Shown in pieces: positions 28,693 through 37,256 of a stretch of 56,695 bases of DNA. Position numbers and translations under genes: made by a program. The stretch is taken from the NCBI GenBank assembly GCA_025056745.1, contig JANWVQ010000082.1:1-56695 (forward strand), given 5' to 3'. The stretch's first letter is position 1. The number at the start of each line of letters is the position of its first letter. The stretch comes from Ignavibacterium sp. (GTDB lineage Bacteria > Bacteroidota > Ignavibacteria > Ignavibacteriales > Ignavibacteriaceae). The notes beneath the pieces are model-generated. The model saw nothing but the letters and a program-made list of their open reading frames with translations. It ran no database searches and was not told the DNA's origin.

Positions 28693-29635
28693 AATTATTT
28701 ATTTTTTCCAAGCTATTAAAAATTTTTATTCCATTCTCTTTATCTAAATTCATTTGGTTAATTAACTCTTCAACTGAGTTAAATTTTTCTTCTTCTCTGA
28801 TTTTTTCAATTAATTCAACTTTAACAAATTTGCCATAAATATCAGCATCAAAATTATATATATAAACTTCAGAGACAATCTTTCCATTGTTATAAAAAGT
28901 TGGTCTTTTACCAATGCTCAAAAGTCCATTGTATCTGACTTCGTCTATAAATACAAAAACTGCGTAGATCCCCAATTTAGGTAAAGCTTTATCCTCATCA
29001 ATTTTAATATTTGCTGTTGGATATCCTAATTTCCTACCGCGCCCATCTCCAGAGATTATCTCTCCACATAACGAATAATTTCTACCTAACATTTTATTTA
29101 CAACTTTAATATTACCATTTTGAAGTTCATTTCTAATAAGAGAACTACTGACAACCATTGAATCAATTTCGAAAGGTGGTATTTCAATTACTTCGAAAGA
29201 AAATTCATTTGAAATTGATTTTAAGAACTCAACATTTCCTTGACGTGATTTTCCGAAATGATGATCATAACCAATTACGATTTTCTTTACACCAATCTTT
29301 TCTACTATATAATCTTTTATAAACTGATAAGATGTTGTTTCAGAGAAGCTCTTGGTGAAATTTATTATTAAATGATTTTCAACTCCCAAACTTTCAAGTA
29401 TTTTAGATTGCTCCTCAGGAATTGTTAATAATTTAATAGAGGATTCAGGATTAATTACTTTTCTAGGATGAGGATGAAAAGTAATAATCAAATTTCTCAA
29501 AGATTCTTTATGAGAGATATCAACTACTTTTTTTATTATCTCTTGATGTCCCAGATGAATACCATCAAAAGTACCAATTGTTAAAACTGTATTTACTTCG
29601 TGCTTAAGCTCTGATATATCTTTATATAAAATCAT
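28691..29635 (-). CDS. ribF: Bifunctional riboflavin kinase / FAD synthetase
   Basis: The 314-residue enzyme makes FMN and then FAD from riboflavin. The N-terminal nucleotidyltransferase domain has TIGTFDGIHLGHQEII and TFHPHPRKV. The C-terminal kinase domain has GRGRKLGYPTANI and GLLSIGKRPTF. Length is normal. It follows truB by 13 bases and precedes rpsO by 50 bases, in the usual truB-ribF-rpsO order. Confidence 0.96.
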   Translation of the reverse strand: MILYKDISELKHEVNTVLTIGTFDGIHLGHQEIIKKVVDISHKESLRNLIITFHPHPRKVINPESSIKLLTIPEEQSKILESLGVENHLIINFTKSFSETTSYQFIKDYIVEKIGVKKIVIGYDHHFGKSRQGNVEFLKSISNEFSFEVIEIPPFEIDSMVVSSSLIRNELQNGNIKVVNKMLGRNYSLCGEIISGDGRGRKLGYPTANIKIDEDKALPKLGIYAVFVFIDEVRYNGLLSIGKRPTFYNNGKIVSEVYIYNFDADIYGKFVKVELIEKIREEEKFNSVEELINQMNLDKENGIKIFNSLEKINN

Positions 29636-29648
29636 ATTCTCTTATTTG

Positions 29649-30359
29649 TTACTGCACTGTAATTTTTTGGGAAAACAATTTTGAGAACTCTTCTAATTCC
29701 AAAGCATCTTCAACATCAAAATCGCCTATTTTAGTTCTTCTTAATGAACTAAGAATTGCTCTTGTACCAAGTTCTTTTCCAAAGTCATCAGCTAAAGCTC
29801 GTATATAAGTTCCTTTAGAACATTCAACTGTAAAATGAATATCTGGTAAATCTATTTTATCAATAAAAAAGTTATAGATAGTAACAACTCTGCTATTTCT
29901 CTGAACTTCTAAACCTTTTCTTGCTGATTGATACAGTCTTTTACCATTTACTTTTATTGCTGAATACATTGGAGGAAGTTGTTTTATTTCCCCGATGAAT
30001 TTTTGAGCTGTTGTTAAAATTTTTTCTTCAGTTATATCATTAGGTATTGGAAAAATTTTTAATTCAGTTTCTTTATCGTAAGATTCAGAATAATATCCTA
30101 AAGTAAAAATCCCAATATATCTTTTTATTGATTGTTGATATTTAGTGATCTCTTTTGTTTTTTTCCCTGTGCAAAGAATTAATAAACCAGTAGCAAGAGG
30201 GTCAAGAGTACCTGCGTGACCTATTTTTCTGAAGTTAATTAACTTTCTAACTTTTTCGATTACTCTAAAAGAAGAAAGATTAAAAGGTTTATCAATCAAA
30301 ATCACTTCACCAGCTTCAAAATTAGGTTGATAATCAGGATTCATTTTTCTGCTTATCAT
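29649..30359 (-). CDS. truB: tRNA pseudouridine(55) synthase
   Basis: The 236-residue enzyme isomerises U55 in the T loop. Signatures are ILIDKPFNLSSF, GHAGTLDPLATGLL with the catalytic Asp (about residue 48), and CSKGTYIRALADDFG. A C-terminal PUA domain is lacking or very short, as in the compact forms. The frame starts at 30359 and overlaps rbfA by 26 bases. A second ATG five codons later (30344) would reduce the overlap to 11 and is equally possible. Confidence 0.95.
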   Translation of the reverse strand: MISRKMNPDYQPNFEAGEVILIDKPFNLSSFRVIEKVRKLINFRKIGHAGTLDPLATGLLILCTGKKTKEITKYQQSIKRYIGIFTLGYYSESYDKETELKIFPIPNDITEEKILTTAQKFIGEIKQLPPMYSAIKVNGKRLYQSARKGLEVQRNSRVVTIYNFFIDKIDLPDIHFTVECSKGTYIRALADDFGKELGTRAILSSLRRTKIGDFDVEDALELEEFSKLFSQKITVQ

Positions 30360-30696
30360 CTTCGTGAATTTTTTTTATGAGACCTTCTATTTTCTCAACA
30401 TAATCTAAAGTATCATCGATGAAGAATCTAAGTTCAGGGACAAAACGCAGATTTATTCTTTGTGCAAGTTCGGTTCGAATAAATCCAGCTTTTTGTTTAA
30501 TTCTTTCTAAGACAATTTCTCTTTTCTCTTTTTCAAAAACTGAAAAATAGACTGAGGCTATCCTCAGGTCAGGACTTACACGAACGTTTGTTAAAGTGAG
30601 AAATCCCAAATCAACATCTTTGACTTTATGCAACAAAATCAAACTAAGTTCGTGCTTAATTAAGTTTTCAACCTTATCTATTCTATGAGAACCCAT
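30334..30696 (-). CDS. rbfA: 30S ribosome-binding factor A
   Basis: This 120-residue KH-fold cold-shock assembly factor has DLGFLTLTNVRVSPDLRIASVYFS and the C-terminal strand FRPELRFFIDDT-like VPELRFFIDDTLDY. It binds 16S rRNA during 30S maturation. ATG start directly after infB (1-base gap). It overlaps truB. Length matches the family. Confidence 0.95.
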   Translation of the reverse strand: MGSHRIDKVENLIKHELSLILLHKVKDVDLGFLTLTNVRVSPDLRIASVYFSVFEKEKREIVLERIKQKAGFIRTELAQRINLRFVPELRFFIDDTLDYVEKIEGLIKKIHEDDKQKNES

Positions 30697-30697
30697 T

Positions 30698-33505
30698 TTA
30701 ATTCAATGATTTTTTTGTTTCGATTAATTTATAAGCTTCAATAATGTCACCGACTTTGATATCATTATAATTTACTATGCTGATACCACATTCATAACCT
30801 TTTTCAACCTCTCTGACATCATCTTTGAATCTCTTCAAGCTAAGAATTTCACCTTGATGAATAACAACACCATCTCTAATTAATCTGATTTTATTACTTC
30901 TTGCAATTTTGCCATCTAGGACGTAACAGCCAGCAACAGTTCCAACTTTAGGGACTTTGAATACTTCTCTAACTTCTACAGTCGCAGTAATTTCTTCAGA
31001 AACAATTGGAGAAAGCATTCCTTCAAGAGCTGATTTTAGTTCGTTGATTGCATCGTAAATAATGCTATAAAGTCTAATATCAACATTTTGAGTTTCAGCT
31101 AATTTTCGAGCGTTAACGTGAGGTCTGACATTAAATCCAATAATAATAGCTTTTGATGCCGCAGCTAAAGATACGTCGCTTTCAGATATTCCACCAACTC
31201 CTTTGTGAATTACTTTAACAACCACCTCCTGATTGGATAGTTTCATAAAAGCATCAGCTAAAGCCTCAACAGAGCCATCAACATCACCTTTGACGATCAA
31301 CGGCAATTCTTTAACTCCACCAATGGCGATTTGTTTTGCGATTTCATCAAGAGTTATGTGATGAACTTGTTTTTGATCTTGTTCTCTTTTGAGTTGTTGT
31401 CTCTTAAGGCTTATTTCTCTTGCCAATCTTTCTGATTCAACAACTATAAAAGTATCACCTGCTTGAGGAGCACCTTCAAATCCAATAACTTGAACTGGAG
31501 TGGATGGCAGAGCCTCTTTAACTTTATTTCCACGTTCATCGAACATAGCTCTCACACGTCCGTGATAAACTCCAGAAATAAAAGGATCACCAATTCTCAA
31601 AGTTCCTTTTTGAACTAAAACTGTAGCTACAACACCACGACCTTTATCAAGTTCAGACTCAACAATAGCACCTCTCGCGGGTCTGTTAGGATTTGCCTTT
31701 AATTCAAGTAACTCAGCTTCAAGTAGAATTTTTTCAAGCAGCAAATCGACATTCTTTCCTGTTTTTGCAGAGAGTTCTACACATTGATATTTTCCACCCC
31801 AATCTTCAACGAGTATATTTTTATCAGCAAGTTGTTGTTTAATTCTATCAATATTAACTCCAGGTTTATCAATTTTATTTATTGCTACAATTATTGGGAC
31901 ATTAGCAGCTTGTGCGTGATTAATGGCTTCAACTGTTTGAGGCATCACAGCATCATCAGCAGCGACAACAAGAACGACTATATCAGTAAGTTGAGCTCCT
32001 CGAGCTCTCATAGCTGTGAATGCTTCGTGACCTGGTGTATCAAGAAAAGTTATTAGTTTTCCTTCGCCCAAATCAACCTGATAAGCACCAATATGTTGAG
32101 TAATACCTCCTGCTTCGCCTGCTACAACGTTTGTGTTTCTTATATAGTCAAGAAGAGATGTTTTACCGTGATCAACGTGTCCCATAATAGTAACAACAGG
32201 AGGCCTTGGGACTAATGATTCTTCAGGATCTGGTTTATCTTCTAAAACATCAGCAGTATATTCCTTTTGAAATTCAACTTCGAATCCAAATTCATCTGCT
32301 ACAAGTGTTATTGTCTCAACATCAAGTCTTTGATTAATTGATACCATCAATCCAAGCGAAATGCACTTGGATATAACATCACCAACAGGAACTCTCATCA
32401 AGTTTGCTAATTCACTCACGGCGATATATTCATTTACTTTAATTTTTCTTTGCTCAAGTAGTTTTTGCTCCTGTAACTTTTCTTGTTCAGCTTCTCTTTC
32501 TTTTTTCTTTTTCTTTTTAAATAAGCTTCTGGTAGAGACTATATTATCATCCATCGAAAGTAATGTCTGCTTAATCGCAGCTCTAACGTCTCTTTCATCT
32601 ATTTCAAATTTTTTACCCTTCTTTTTCTTTTTTGAAACTTCTAATTCATCTGTTTGAATATCTTCTTTTGATTTCTTCTTTTTAAGTTTAATCTTTTTCT
32701 TCTTTTCTTTCTTCTCTAAACTTATATCTTCTTCGATTTTTATAGTTGGTTCTTCAGGAATAACAACAGGTTTTGGTTCTTCTTTTGGCTGTTCTTTTTT
32801 AATTTCTTTTTTCGTTTCGACAATTTTAGAAGCTTTTTCCTTGTTCTTTTCTTTTTCTTTATCTTTCTTTTTCTTCTTCTTTTTACCCTCATCTAAGTCA
32901 ATTTTGCCTAAAATTTTCAAACCTACTGGTTTTGTTTTCTCAGATTCTTTTGATTGCAAGTCATCCTGTTTTGCCGTCTCAGTAGTTGGTAATTCTTCAG
33001 TTTCTGTAATTTCAGTAGTTTGAACTTTTTCATCTTGGATTTCAATCGTTGAAATTTTTTCTTCAGTTATTGTGGCTTCCTGAGCTTCTTCTTCAACTAA
33101 AGTAACTGTTTGCGAATCTTCTATTTCTTGAACTGTATCTTGCAGAGTTTCTGTTTTAGTTTCAACTTTAATTTCTTCTGCTGTAGAAACATCTGTTATA
33201 ACAACTTCAGGTAGAACATCAACATCAACGCTCGATTCAATTTTTTCAACTATTTCTTTTTTATCGGGTTTGGAGAAATACATCTTTTTCATTTCATCCC
33301 ATTTTTTCTGATGCTGGAAAGATTTTTCAATCTCCTTCTTAAAATGGGTATGAATTTCCTGAAGCATTTCCTCTGTAACAATTGAGTTTACAGTTTTAAC
33401 AGGATAATTTTTTCCTTTAAGAAATTCGAGAATTTGTTCAGCAGATAGATTAATATCTCCCGCAAGATTTGCAATACGTAATTTTTTTACTTTTTCTTCA
33501 GCCAT
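30698..33505 (-). CDS. infB: Translation initiation factor IF-2
   Basis: The 935-residue protein has an IF2 N-domain at the start (RIANLAGDINLSAEQILEFL). A 310-residue linker of alternating acidic and Lys-rich runs follows. The second IF2_N-like motif is VNEYIAVSELANLMRVPVGD. The GTPase has GHVDHGKTSLLD, DTPGHEAFTAMRARG and NKIDKPG. Domains II-IV end with SLKRFKDDVREVEKGYECGI. It places fMet-tRNA on the 30S subunit. The long low-complexity linker explains the length; it is common in this group. Part of the nusA-infB operon. Confidence 0.97.
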   Translation of the reverse strand: MAEEKVKKLRIANLAGDINLSAEQILEFLKGKNYPVKTVNSIVTEEMLQEIHTHFKKEIEKSFQHQKKWDEMKKMYFSKPDKKEIVEKIESSVDVDVLPEVVITDVSTAEEIKVETKTETLQDTVQEIEDSQTVTLVEEEAQEATITEEKISTIEIQDEKVQTTEITETEELPTTETAKQDDLQSKESEKTKPVGLKILGKIDLDEGKKKKKKKDKEKEKNKEKASKIVETKKEIKKEQPKEEPKPVVIPEEPTIKIEEDISLEKKEKKKKIKLKKKKSKEDIQTDELEVSKKKKKGKKFEIDERDVRAAIKQTLLSMDDNIVSTRSLFKKKKKKEREAEQEKLQEQKLLEQRKIKVNEYIAVSELANLMRVPVGDVISKCISLGLMVSINQRLDVETITLVADEFGFEVEFQKEYTADVLEDKPDPEESLVPRPPVVTIMGHVDHGKTSLLDYIRNTNVVAGEAGGITQHIGAYQVDLGEGKLITFLDTPGHEAFTAMRARGAQLTDIVVLVVAADDAVMPQTVEAINHAQAANVPIIVAINKIDKPGVNIDRIKQQLADKNILVEDWGGKYQCVELSAKTGKNVDLLLEKILLEAELLELKANPNRPARGAIVESELDKGRGVVATVLVQKGTLRIGDPFISGVYHGRVRAMFDERGNKVKEALPSTPVQVIGFEGAPQAGDTFIVVESERLAREISLKRQQLKREQDQKQVHHITLDEIAKQIAIGGVKELPLIVKGDVDGSVEALADAFMKLSNQEVVVKVIHKGVGGISESDVSLAAASKAIIIGFNVRPHVNARKLAETQNVDIRLYSIIYDAINELKSALEGMLSPIVSEEITATVEVREVFKVPKVGTVAGCYVLDGKIARSNKIRLIRDGVVIHQGEILSLKRFKDDVREVEKGYECGISIVNYNDIKVGDIIEAYKLIETKKSLN

Positions 33506-33524
33506 AAAATTTCCTTAAGATTTA

Positions 33525-34772
33525 CTACTCCTCTTCTTCTATCTGTGATTTAATAATCTCCAAGATTCTATCAACATCTTCTTCATCTAACTCTTCGATT
33601 TCCATTAGTTTTTCTTTTCCAGCGGCTAAAACTTCTAATGCCGTATCGTATCGATTATTAATTAAAATATCATAGATATCTTCTCCAAGTTCTTCTTTAA
33701 GATCAATGAGTTCGATATCATCTTCGTATTCATCGATTGATTTTTCTTCTCTGATTATTTCAATATCATATCCTGTTAATTTCATAGCTAGTTTAATATT
33801 TACACCACCTCTACCAACCATCATAGAGACTTGATCACTATCAGCGTGAACAATAGCTTTTTTCTCATCTTCAAAGATCTCAATTTTTTTGATCTTCGCT
33901 GGGGCTAAAGCTCTTTGAATGAAAATTTCCGGATCATCAGAATAATGAATTACATCTATGTTTTCATTATTTAACTCACGCACAATTGCGTGGATTCTAA
34001 CTCCTTTCATTCCTACGCAAGCACCCACTGCATCAATTCTATTGTCTTGAGATTCAACAGCAACTTTAGCTCTTTCTCCAGGCACTCTTGCTATTGCTTT
34101 AATTTCAACTATTCCATCATAAATTTCAGGGACTTCAATTTCAAATAGTCTTTTAAGAAATAGATTGTCTGCTCGTGATATAGTAATTATAGGACGCTTG
34201 GATGTTTTTTTAACTTCTTTGACAATTGCTCTTATAGTCTGACCTTTTTTATATTTCTCAAAAGGTATTTGTTCCTCTCTCGGCAGTACTAATTCATTTT
34301 TGTTATGATTAACGAGAATATCATCTTTTCTGATTTGATAAATTTCGCCAACAACAATTTCACCAAGCATCTCTTTATATTCTTTATATACAATTTCTTT
34401 TTCAACTTCTCTTAATTTTTGATTTAAATTTTGTTTGAAAAGATTAATAAGTCTTCTACCAAGAGAAGAAAGTTCAACTTTTTGGATATAGAAATCTCCA
34501 ACTTCCAGTTCATCTTCATTACCTAAACGATTTACTTCATCAATACTAATTTGAGTTGAAGGGTCTTCTACTTTTTCAACAATTTCTTTTTCAAGATAGA
34601 TTTCAATATCACCTCTGTCCATATTCACAATTAATTCATATCGTGCATTTTCTCCAAACTTTTTCTTGACCAATAAACCCAAAACATCTTCAAGGATACC
34701 GCCTAATACGTCTTTATCAATTCCTTTGATTTTTACCATCTGTGAAAAAGATTCAACTATCTCAGGATTCAT
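33525..34772 (-). CDS. nusA: Transcription elongation/termination factor NusA
   Basis: The 415-residue protein has the N-terminal RNA-polymerase-binding domain, an S1 domain (GEIVVGEIYQIRKDDILVN) and two KH domains (GACVGMKGVRIHAIVREL; MVGRGGVNIKLAMKLTGYDI). A short acidic C-terminal helix-hairpin unit follows (YDTALEVLAAGKEKLMEIEELDEEDVDRI, in parts). It modulates pausing, termination and antitermination. It lies 15 bases after rimP. Because NusA can act on the hairpin before rimP, feedback on its own operon is plausible. Confidence 0.96.
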   Translation of the reverse strand: MNPEIVESFSQMVKIKGIDKDVLGGILEDVLGLLVKKKFGENARYELIVNMDRGDIEIYLEKEIVEKVEDPSTQISIDEVNRLGNEDELEVGDFYIQKVELSSLGRRLINLFKQNLNQKLREVEKEIVYKEYKEMLGEIVVGEIYQIRKDDILVNHNKNELVLPREEQIPFEKYKKGQTIRAIVKEVKKTSKRPIITISRADNLFLKRLFEIEVPEIYDGIVEIKAIARVPGERAKVAVESQDNRIDAVGACVGMKGVRIHAIVRELNNENIDVIHYSDDPEIFIQRALAPAKIKKIEIFEDEKKAIVHADSDQVSMMVGRGGVNIKLAMKLTGYDIEIIREEKSIDEYEDDIELIDLKEELGEDIYDILINNRYDTALEVLAAGKEKLMEIEELDEEDVDRILEIIKSQIEEEE

Positions 34773-34787
34773 ATTTTTATCTCCTCC

Positions 34788-35240
34788 CTATGAAAAACTT
34801 ATTAATACTTTTGCTTTTACTATTTGATTAAAATTAATTAATATTTCGTTTTTTCCATCATTAAATAAGAGCTCTTCTCCGTTTACTGATATCAATTTAG
34901 CTTTGATCTTTCTTGTTTCTTTATCATCCTGATAACTTACTTCAAAAAGTCTATTAATATTTTTTGGATATTGAGCTAAAAATTTTAATGGTCTATCAAC
35001 TCCTGGTGATGAAACATCTAATCTATAGTTACCCAATAAATTTTCTTCAATTCCTAAGCGATTGTTAATGTGACGACTTAATTCAACTAAAGTATCCGCA
35101 GACATTATCTCGGGGGAATCAACAAATATTTCGATTATTCTTTTCCTCTCATCACCCCGAACTACAAGATCAATCAACAAGAAATTTCTTGATTCAATTA
35201 TAGGAGTTACTATTTCTAATATTTTATTCTTTATATCCAT
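34788..35240 (-). CDS. rimP: Ribosome maturation factor RimP
   Basis: The 150-residue 30S assembly factor has the pattern FLLIDLVVRGDERKRIIEIFVDS and NYRLDVSSPGVDRPL, which is characteristic of RimP. The frame is open to a TTG at 35273, but that stretch encodes the terminator-like hairpin at 35246-35266. The ATG at 35240 gives the family's usual N-terminus (MDIKNKILEIV), so I start there. First gene of the rimP-nusA-infB run. Confidence 0.93.
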   Translation of the reverse strand: MDIKNKILEIVTPIIESRNFLLIDLVVRGDERKRIIEIFVDSPEIMSADTLVELSRHINNRLGIEENLLGNYRLDVSSPGVDRPLKFLAQYPKNINRLFEVSYQDDKETRKIKAKLISVNGEELLFNDGKNEILINFNQIVKAKVLISFS

Positions 35241-35245
35241 ATAAT

Positions 35246-35266
35246 AAAAAACGCCCACTCGGGGCG
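35246..35266 (-). promoter_or_regulatory. Terminator-like hairpin in the rimP leader (candidate attenuator)
   Basis: On the minus strand CGCCC (35266-35262) pairs with GGGCG (35256-35252) around CGAGT, followed at once by six T (35251-35246). The rimP ATG follows 5 bases later. All genes immediately to the right are on the plus strand, so only rimP-operon transcripts starting within 35281-35392 can cross it. It therefore looks like an attenuator for the operon, not the end of an upstream gene. Confidence 0.65.
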
Positions 35267-35392
35267 AAAACAACTATTCAAAAATATAATTATTTCTATT
35301 GATAAGCAAGGAATATTATTTGATTCGATTTAATTTATTTTTTAACTCTATGATGAAATTCATAATTAGTTTTTAATAAGTTATTTTAGAAT

Positions 35393-36223
35393 ATGGTCAG
35401 ACAAATTTTAAAGCTTATAAGAATTTTCAATTGTTTAATAACCTTTTTAACCGTTTTTGTTGGTTGCTATATTATTTCAAAGAGTGAAATTAATTTAATT
35501 CTTGTTTTATCATCATCTTTAGCTGCATTTTTTATCGCTGCTGGAGGAAATGTTATAAACGATGTATTTGATATTGAAAATGATAAGATTGCCCATCCTG
35601 AAAGACCTCTTGCTTCAAATAAAATATCTAAAAATAAAGCTATAATTATTTACTCTTTATTAAACCTACTTTCTATAGGTATTTTATCAACTACAAATTT
35701 TTATATCCTATTATTAGGTGTGACGACTATTTTTGTTTTATTTCTCTACTCTTGTTGTCTAAAGAAAATATTTCTTTTGAGCAATATTATTATAGCTTCT
35801 TTAACTGGACTAACTTTTATCTATTCTGGAGTTATAGTGAACAATATTAAAGATTCATTAATTCCTACGCTATTTGCATTTTTAATAAATTTAATTCGTG
35901 AGATCGTCAAGGATATACAGGATATTTCCGGAGATAAAAATTTTAATGTTAATTCATTACCTATTATTCTTGGAGTAGATAAAACAAGAAAAATTATATT
36001 AGTTCTATTGATTATACTTGTGGTTTCTACAATTATACCTTTTATGCTAGAGATTTATAACATTTATTATTTAGCTGTTATTATGACCTTTGTAAATCCA
36101 ATATTATTTCTTTGTTTACTTATAATTATAAAGGAGATAAAATCAGATAACTTGAGAAAGGTCAGCAATCTGTTAAAGATAAATATGTTGTTTGGTTTAT
36201 TAGCTATCTATCTTGGAAAATGA
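35393..36223 (+). CDS. UbiA-family prenyltransferase
   Basis: The 276-residue inner-membrane protein has about eight helices and the first Asp-rich motif NDVFDIENDKIAHPERPL (about residues 56-73). The second motif is DIQDISGDK (about 176-184, following NLIREIVK). These are the Mg-diphosphate-binding motifs of the family. Overall it is closest in style to geranylgeranylglycerol-phosphate geranylgeranyltransferase-like members, which make archaeal-type ether lipids, rather than to UbiA or MenA. The substrate is inference. It is coupled to rnhB by an ATGA overlap. Confidence 0.85.
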   Translation: MVRQILKLIRIFNCLITFLTVFVGCYIISKSEINLILVLSSSLAAFFIAAGGNVINDVFDIENDKIAHPERPLASNKISKNKAIIIYSLLNLLSIGILSTTNFYILLLGVTTIFVLFLYSCCLKKIFLLSNIIIASLTGLTFIYSGVIVNNIKDSLIPTLFAFLINLIREIVKDIQDISGDKNFNVNSLPIILGVDKTRKIILVLLIILVVSTIIPFMLEIYNIYYLAVIMTFVNPILFLCLLIIIKEIKSDNLRKVSNLLKINMLFGLLAIYLGK

Positions 36224-36831
36224 GAAACTTTGATCACAAATTCTATAACAAAGGTTATAATTTAATTGCAGGAATCGATGAAGCAGGAAGAGGTCCATTA
36301 GCAGGTCCTGTTGTGGCAGCTGCGGTAATATTTGAGAAATATTATGAAAATCCTTTGATTAACGATTCAAAAAAACTTAATCAAAAACAAAGAGAAAAAG
36401 TTTTCGAAATAATTAAAAAAGAATCTTTATGTTGGACGTTTTCTGTAGTCTCTCAAAATACTATTGATAAGATAAATATCTTAAACGCTACTTTATTAGC
36501 AATGAAAAATTCTGTTCAAAAATTAAATCCACAACCAGAATTGATTTTGATTGATGGGGATAAAAATTTTCAATACAAAGTTGAAACTATTCCAATTATC
36601 AAAGGAGATAGTTTATCACTCTCAATTGCAGCTGCCTCAATTGTTGCAAAAGTGATAAGAGACAAAATTATGGAGAGATTAGATTTACTTTATCCAAATT
36701 ATAAATGGAGGCAAAATAAAGGTTATCCAACCAAATCTCACTATCTCGCAATTAAAGAGTTTGGAGTATCTCCAATTCATAGAAAGAGTTTTTTAAAGAA
36801 ATATTTTAACGATGAGTCAGCAAAAATCTAA
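36220..36831 (+). CDS. rnhB: Ribonuclease HII
   Basis: The 203-residue enzyme removes RNA from RNA-DNA hybrids. The signature AGIDEAGRGPLAGPVVAAAV carries the first acidic active-site residues (about 18-19). LILIDGD and SIAAASIVAKVIRD supply the others. Length is normal. It overlaps the prenyltransferase gene by 4 bases and yraN by 20 bases, as in many genomes where rnhB precedes yraN. Confidence 0.96.
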   Translation: MRNFDHKFYNKGYNLIAGIDEAGRGPLAGPVVAAAVIFEKYYENPLINDSKKLNQKQREKVFEIIKKESLCWTFSVVSQNTIDKINILNATLLAMKNSVQKLNPQPELILIDGDKNFQYKVETIPIIKGDSLSLSIAAASIVAKVIRDKIMERLDLLYPNYKWRQNKGYPTKSHYLAIKEFGVSPIHRKSFLKKYFNDESAKI

Positions 36832-37180
36832 ACTGGGCAAAAAAGGCGAAGAAGTAGCAAAGGATTATCTTATCTCTAAAGGATACGAAATTATTAAACA
36901 AAATTATAGATATGGCCACGGCGAAATCGATTTGATTGCAAAAATTCCAGAGAGAGAACTCTTAGTTTTCGTTGAAGTGAAGACGAGAAAAAATTTGGAA
37001 TTAGGTGACCCTATTTTGGCTTTAAATCCAAAAAAAATATCGCAATTAAAAAAAATTGCAGAGCTTTATTTGTATGAGAATCAAATTAAAGAGATCGAAT
37101 GTAGATTTGATGTTATAACTGTTCTATTAGAAGATTCAGAAAATCCAATCGTTGAACATTACGAAAAGGCTTTTATTTAA
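36812..37180 (+). CDS. yraN: UPF0102 family protein (YraN-like nuclease fold)
   Basis: The 122-residue protein has the PD-(D/E)XK-like motif set of the family: KKGEEVAKDYLISKGYEII, GHGEIDLIAK and LVFVEVKTRKN. The biochemical role is not settled; a nuclease role is inferred from the fold. It starts inside the rnhB coding region (20-base overlap). It is the last gene of the plus-strand unit. Confidence 0.92.
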   Translation: MSQQKSKLGKKGEEVAKDYLISKGYEIIKQNYRYGHGEIDLIAKIPERELLVFVEVKTRKNLELGDPILALNPKKISQLKKIAELYLYENQIKEIECRFDVITVLLEDSENPIVEHYEKAFI

Positions 37181-37184
37181 AGTA

Positions 37185-37248
37185 AGATTGCCTCGAAAAC
37201 GCTCTCTCCTTCGACAAAAGAGATTAAAATCTGTTAACGAGGCAATCT
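37185..37248. repeat. Long-stem inverted repeat between convergent genes
   Basis: AGATTGCCTCG (37185-37195) pairs perfectly with CGAGGCAATCT (37238-37248), enclosing 42 bases that can form a smaller CTCT/AGAG stem. It fills the gap between yraN and the S46 peptidase gene. No U tract follows on either strand, so it is not a standard terminator, although it may still end both transcripts. Confidence 0.6.
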
Positions 37249-37256
37249 ATTAAAAA

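Noticed and set aside
32361-33023. Ser/Phe-rich open frames opposite the infB linker
   Set aside because: They are the antisense of Lys-rich (AAA/AAG) coding runs of IF-2, which produce Phe/Leu/Ser-rich shadow frames.
35241-35273. 11-codon N-terminal extension of rimP starting at a TTG
   Set aside because: The extension encodes the terminator hairpin and is absent from the usual RimP N-terminus; the ATG at 35240 fits better.
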